From Clostridia bacterium (GTDB taxonomy: Bacteria > Bacillota > Clostridia > Oscillospirales > Acutalibacteraceae), in NCBI GenBank assembly GCA_017436815.1, contig JAFSCI010000063.1:1-35624 (forward strand): 35,624 bases of DNA, read 5' to 3'. The position numbers were made by a program, and so were the translations under genes. Positions 32,910 to 35,624 of the stretch are shown piece after piece. How positions within the stretch are numbered: position 1 is the first letter of the stretch; every line of letters starts with the position of its first letter. The notes beneath the pieces are model-generated. The model had not been told where the DNA came from. It saw only the letters and a list, made by a program, of their open reading frames with translations, and searched no databases.

Positions 32910-34073
32910 ATGAAAATTTGCGGTGTTATAGCCGAGTTTAATCCGCTCCATAACGGCCACAAATATTTAATAGATATTGCAAAAAAACATTCTGACGCAG
33001 TAGTCCTGGCATTAAGCGGCAGCTTTGTTCAGCGTGGCGAGCCTGCTTTTATATCTAAGTGGGATCGCACAAGACTCGCTTTAGAGTGCGGTTGCGATTT
33101 ATGCTTAGAGTTGCCTGTGCCCTGGTCTATGTCGGCCGCCGCCAATTTTGCCTTTGGCGCGGTTGGATTGCTGTTAAATGCTGGCATAGATACTCTTGTT
33201 TTCGGCAGTGAGTGCGGCGATATAGATCTGCTTTTAAAAACGGCAGATATTTTAGAGAGCAACTCGTTTAACGAAACGGTAAAAGCAAATTTATCCGACG
33301 GCAAAACCTTCGCAGCTGCAAGACAGAGCGCGATGGATAACACCGACCCCGCTTGCTCTGCCCTTTTGCAGTCGGCAAACGATACATTGGCGCTCGAGTA
33401 CATTTTGGCGGCAAGAAAATTAAAGGCCGATATTGACTTTTTAGCCGTAAAAAGAATTGGCGCAGCGCACGATTCTTGTGTTTCAGACTCTACCGTATCG
33501 GCAAGCTTTATAAGGCAAAACCGAGCTTTTTCGCCCGACGTTATGCCCGAATTTGCCGCAAGTCTTTTGAGCGAATTAGATTCTAAAGGCCATATTACCG
33601 ACTACAAAAAGCTCGATACCGCAATGCTAAGCGTGTTAAGGCAAAAACAAGCCGCCGATTTTTCGAATTTGCCCGATATCAGCGAGGGGCTTGAAAACTC
33701 TCTTTACAAGGCCGTAAAAACGGCAGGCAGCTTGGAGGAGCTTATATTCTCTGTAAAATCTAAACGCTACACCCTTGCAAGAATAAGGCGCCTTTGCATG
33801 AGCGCATTTTTAGGTATAGATAATTCGTTTTACTTTAAGCAAGTACCGTACATCCGCCCGCTTGGGTTTAATAAATTGGGTGAGGATATTTTAAAATCGG
33901 CCGCAAACTCCGGCGTACCAATTTTAAGCAAGGCAAGTAATGCAGAAAATCTAAACGTTCTTGCGCAAAGCGCTTTCAAAGCAGAGCAAAGAGCTACCGA
34001 TATGTTTGCCCTAACCCTTAAAAGTCCCCTACCCGCAGGGCTCGATTACACACAAAAAATAATAAAACTGTAA
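32910..34073 (+). CDS. tmcAL: tRNA(Met) cytidine acetate ligase TmcAL
   Basis: Activates acetate with ATP and acetylates cytidine 34 of elongator tRNA-Met (ac4C34), which helps discriminate Met from Ile codons. The 387-residue protein begins MKICGVIAEFNPLHNGHKYL, with the nucleotidyltransferase HxGH at 14-17. It continues with LSGSFVQRGEPAFISKWDRTRLAL, VFGSECGD and STVSASFIR. Formerly annotated as DUF795 or nucleotidyltransferase. ATG 32910 has only a weak AAAGTG site. It is divergent from ackA, whose product is acetate, the co-substrate of this enzyme. Confidence 0.94.
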   Translation: MKICGVIAEFNPLHNGHKYLIDIAKKHSDAVVLALSGSFVQRGEPAFISKWDRTRLALECGCDLCLELPVPWSMSAAANFAFGAVGLLLNAGIDTLVFGSECGDIDLLLKTADILESNSFNETVKANLSDGKTFAAARQSAMDNTDPACSALLQSANDTLALEYILAARKLKADIDFLAVKRIGAAHDSCVSDSTVSASFIRQNRAFSPDVMPEFAASLLSELDSKGHITDYKKLDTAMLSVLRQKQAADFSNLPDISEGLENSLYKAVKTAGSLEELIFSVKSKRYTLARIRRLCMSAFLGIDNSFYFKQVPYIRPLGFNKLGEDILKSAANSGVPILSKASNAENLNVLAQSAFKAEQRATDMFALTLKSPLPAGLDYTQKIIKL

Positions 34074-34086
34074 AGGAGTTTTATGT

Positions 34087-35016
34087 ATGATAAATAATCA
34101 GATAATAGACTACAAAGATTACGGAAAATGCCTTAAGATATCTAACGGCGTTATTGATGCCGTTGTAACCTTAGACGTAGGACCGCGAATTATTTATTTT
34201 GGCTTTGTAAACGGCGACAATATTATGAACAACCAAAAGCAGAGATTTGAGCCCGTTAAGGGTGAGGGCTTTGATAAACACTATTACAAAGGCGCTATGT
34301 GGCAGAACTTTGGCGGTCACAGACTGTGGACCTCACCCGAGCACTCCCCCACCACCTACTACCCCGACTGCGAGCCGGTTGAGTACGAAATCACTAAAAA
34401 CGGCGCAATATTCACACCAAAACCACAGCGTGAGAACGGCATTGCAATGCAAATTGAGATTATTATGTCTGAAGACGGCGCTGATATGACGGTTTTGCAC
34501 AAGATTAAAAACATATCTGCCCAGCCTAAAAAATTCAGCCTTTGGGCGCTTTCGGTTGCAGCTGAGGATGGTATTGAAATTATACCCACCAACACCAAAA
34601 ATACAGGCCTGCTGCCCAACAGACTAATGGTAATCTGGCCGTATACCGATATGCTGGATGAAAGAATTTTCATAGGCAACAAATACGTTACCATTCACCA
34701 GAAGGATGTAAAGAAAAACATTAAGCTCGGCTTTGCTTTAGACGAGGGCAAGGCTTACTATGTAAAAAATAACACCGTATTCTGCGTTAAGTACGATACT
34801 TTCCATAATACTAAGGACTACCCCGATTTTGGCGTATCGTTTGAAACATATTCTAACGATTTCTTTACCGAAATTGAAACCCTTAGCGAGCTAAAGGACG
34901 TAGCCCCCGGCGCCACCGCCACACACGACGAATATTGGTCGCTTTACAAAAAGCCCTGCGAGCTTGACGAAAGAAACGAAGAGTCCATTGAGCAGTTTAT
35001 AAACAGCTTAAAATAA
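34087..35016 (+). CDS. DUF4380 family protein
   Basis: A 309-residue protein matching DUF4380. Visible features are VVTLDVGPRIIYFGF near residues 27-41, the conserved WQNFGGHRLWTSPEHSP (about 75-91), LWALSVAA and a C-terminal HDEYWSLYKK. The family is expected to have a galactose-mutarotase-like beta-sandwich fold, so a carbohydrate-related role is possible, but no reaction is known. There is no signal peptide. AAGGAG at 34073-34078 is 8 bases before ATG 34087. An overlapping out-of-frame ATG (34083) opens only a four-codon ORF. It is co-transcribed with tmcAL (13-base gap) and ends at a strong terminator. Confidence 0.85.
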   Translation: MINNQIIDYKDYGKCLKISNGVIDAVVTLDVGPRIIYFGFVNGDNIMNNQKQRFEPVKGEGFDKHYYKGAMWQNFGGHRLWTSPEHSPTTYYPDCEPVEYEITKNGAIFTPKPQRENGIAMQIEIIMSEDGADMTVLHKIKNISAQPKKFSLWALSVAAEDGIEIIPTNTKNTGLLPNRLMVIWPYTDMLDERIFIGNKYVTIHQKDVKKNIKLGFALDEGKAYYVKNNTVFCVKYDTFHNTKDYPDFGVSFETYSNDFFTEIETLSELKDVAPGATATHDEYWSLYKKPCELDERNEESIEQFINSLK

Positions 35017-35035
35017 TTAGAATTACCGCAAAAGT

Positions 35036-35067
35036 AAAAGACACACTCGGCTGAGTGTGTCTTTTTT
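35036..35067. terminator. Bidirectional intrinsic terminator, DUF4380 gene / LRR protein
   Basis: A perfect 13-bp stem (35036-35048 with 35053-35065, arm AAAAGACACACTC) with GGCT loop, followed by six T on the plus strand and a U-rich tract on the minus strand. Confidence 0.9.
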
Positions 35068-35075
35068 GTTTTGTT

Positions 35076-35624
35076 TTATGCAATGGGTACTAACGTCTCG
35101 TTAGTAATTCTTGCAGCAGAGGAGTGTAGGTATTTATCCACGTAACTGCCTGCAGGGTAAGTTATTGTTGCAGAGGTCGGGTAGGTTAAACCGGAGTTGA
35201 TTCTGGTGATAGAACCAGGTAATGTGATGCTCTTTAAACCTGTGAAGCCGAATGCGTAGCTGGAGATGTAATCTACACCCTCTTCTACCACAACTGTTTC
35301 AAGCTTTGCGCAACCACGGAATGCATAAGCATAGATGGTCTTAACGTTGCCCGGGATTGTAACGGAAGGCAAATTGTTACAGAACGAGAATGCGAGCTGT
35401 CCGATTGTCATATCCCCGCTACCGAATGTAAGAACCTTTAATAAGTTGTTGTTTCTGAAGGACTCTACACCAATCTTAGTGATTGTGTTCGGAAACGTGA
35501 TTTTACCAATTCTCTGCTGGTAGAAGGCATAGTCACCGATTGTCTGAGCACTTGATGTACCTCTGAAGGATAATGTAGAGATACCTAAGTTGTTAGCAAC
35601 GTTGGATGACTTGTAGAACAAGTA
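35076..35624 (-). CDS. BspA-type leucine-rich repeat protein (5' part beyond window)
   Basis: The open frame reaches the right window edge, so only the C-terminal ~182 residues are seen; the TTG near 35621 is internal, since the frame is open beyond it. It contains about five copies of the LRR_5/BspA repeat of roughly 23 residues, with the pattern IGDYAF..ITFPNTITKIG, IGQLAF..VTIPGNVKTIY and ISSYAF..SITLPGSITRI. It ends in a short beta-like tail (TITYPAGSYVDKYL). Such proteins are usually large, exported and surface-associated, with adhesion or binding roles. Export and anchoring cannot be judged from this fragment. Confidence 0.88.
   Translation of the reverse strand, partial: YLFYKSSNVANNLGISTLSFRGTSSAQTIGDYAFYQQRIGKITFPNTITKIGVESFRNNNLLKVLTFGSGDMTIGQLAFSFCNNLPSVTIPGNVKTIYAYAFRGCAKLETVVVEEGVDYISSYAFGFTGLKSITLPGSITRINSGLTYPTSATITYPAGSYVDKYLHSSAARITNETLVPIA

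Noticed and set aside
1..35624. tRNA, rRNA or known riboswitch in the intergenic gaps
   Set aside because: All gaps were read on both strands; apart from the 7977-8322 element they are short and hold only promoters and simple terminators. No cloverleaf or conserved riboswitch core was seen.

Overview
The window looks like chromosomal core sequence from an anaerobic, low-to-mid GC Gram-positive bacterium of class Clostridia, probably Oscillospirales/Ruminococcaceae-like. The evidence is an IspH-ribosomal protein S1 fusion, a DUF5685 + J-domain gene pair, separate secD and secF, sodium-pump decarboxylase subunits OadG/OadB, acetate kinase, a TmcAL tRNA acetylating enzyme, AGGAGG-type ribosome binding sites and several TTG/GTG starts. 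Taxonomy is inferred from gene content only. I see no phage, plasmid, CRISPR, tRNA or rRNA genes, and no obvious defence system.

Layout. 1-2224 (+): end of secD, then secF. 2288-3691 (-): membrane-anchored PpiC/PrsA-like foldase. 3853-5835 (+): a WbsX + RgpF-type glycan enzyme. 5874-7976 (-): rodA followed by an alpha/beta hydrolase. 7977-8322: the only gene-free stretch over 300 bases. It holds a ~203-bp palindromic element with 25-bp imperfect terminal inverted repeats and a chain of back-to-back hairpins. 8323-11219 (+): tsaE-tsaB-rpiB-SGNH esterase lipoprotein. 11362-15867 (+): P2A-type Ca2+ ATPase and a zinc amidase. 15904-17950 (-): prmA-prfB. 18083-19045 (+): RluA-family pseudouridine synthase. 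19082-21392 (-): HAD phosphatase-MFS transporter-dCMP deaminase. 21552-21740 (+): rpmB. 21840-28369 (-): a compact seven-gene run, DUF5685-J protein-membrane protein-BaiN-like flavoprotein-cmk-plsC-ispH/rpsA. 28496-30108 (-): oadG-oadB. 30276-32780 (-): ackA-galK. 32910-35016 (+): tmcAL and a DUF4380 protein. 35076-35624 (-): 3' part of a BspA-type leucine-rich-repeat protein, cut by the window edge.

Functionally this is housekeeping: protein export and folding (SecDF, PrsA-like), wall synthesis and remodelling (RodA, amidase), translation and tRNA modification (TsaB/E, TmcAL, RF2, PrmA, L28, S1, pseudouridine synthase), isoprenoid and phospholipid synthesis (IspH, PlsC), nucleotide metabolism (Cmk, dCMP deaminase) and acetate/sodium energetics (AckA, OadBG). 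Most transcription units end in long perfect hairpins, often placed so they can serve both converging genes.

The points most worth a second look are: the hairpin-chain element between rodA and tsaE; an alpha/beta hydrolase whose nucleophile serine is replaced by aspartate; DUF5685 with paired DxxxD motifs reminiscent of head-to-head prenyl synthases, in an operon with IspH; a J-domain protein with a ten-cysteine tail; and the divergent pairing of acetate kinase with the acetate-using tRNA ligase TmcAL. All functional calls come from reading motifs; no database search was possible.
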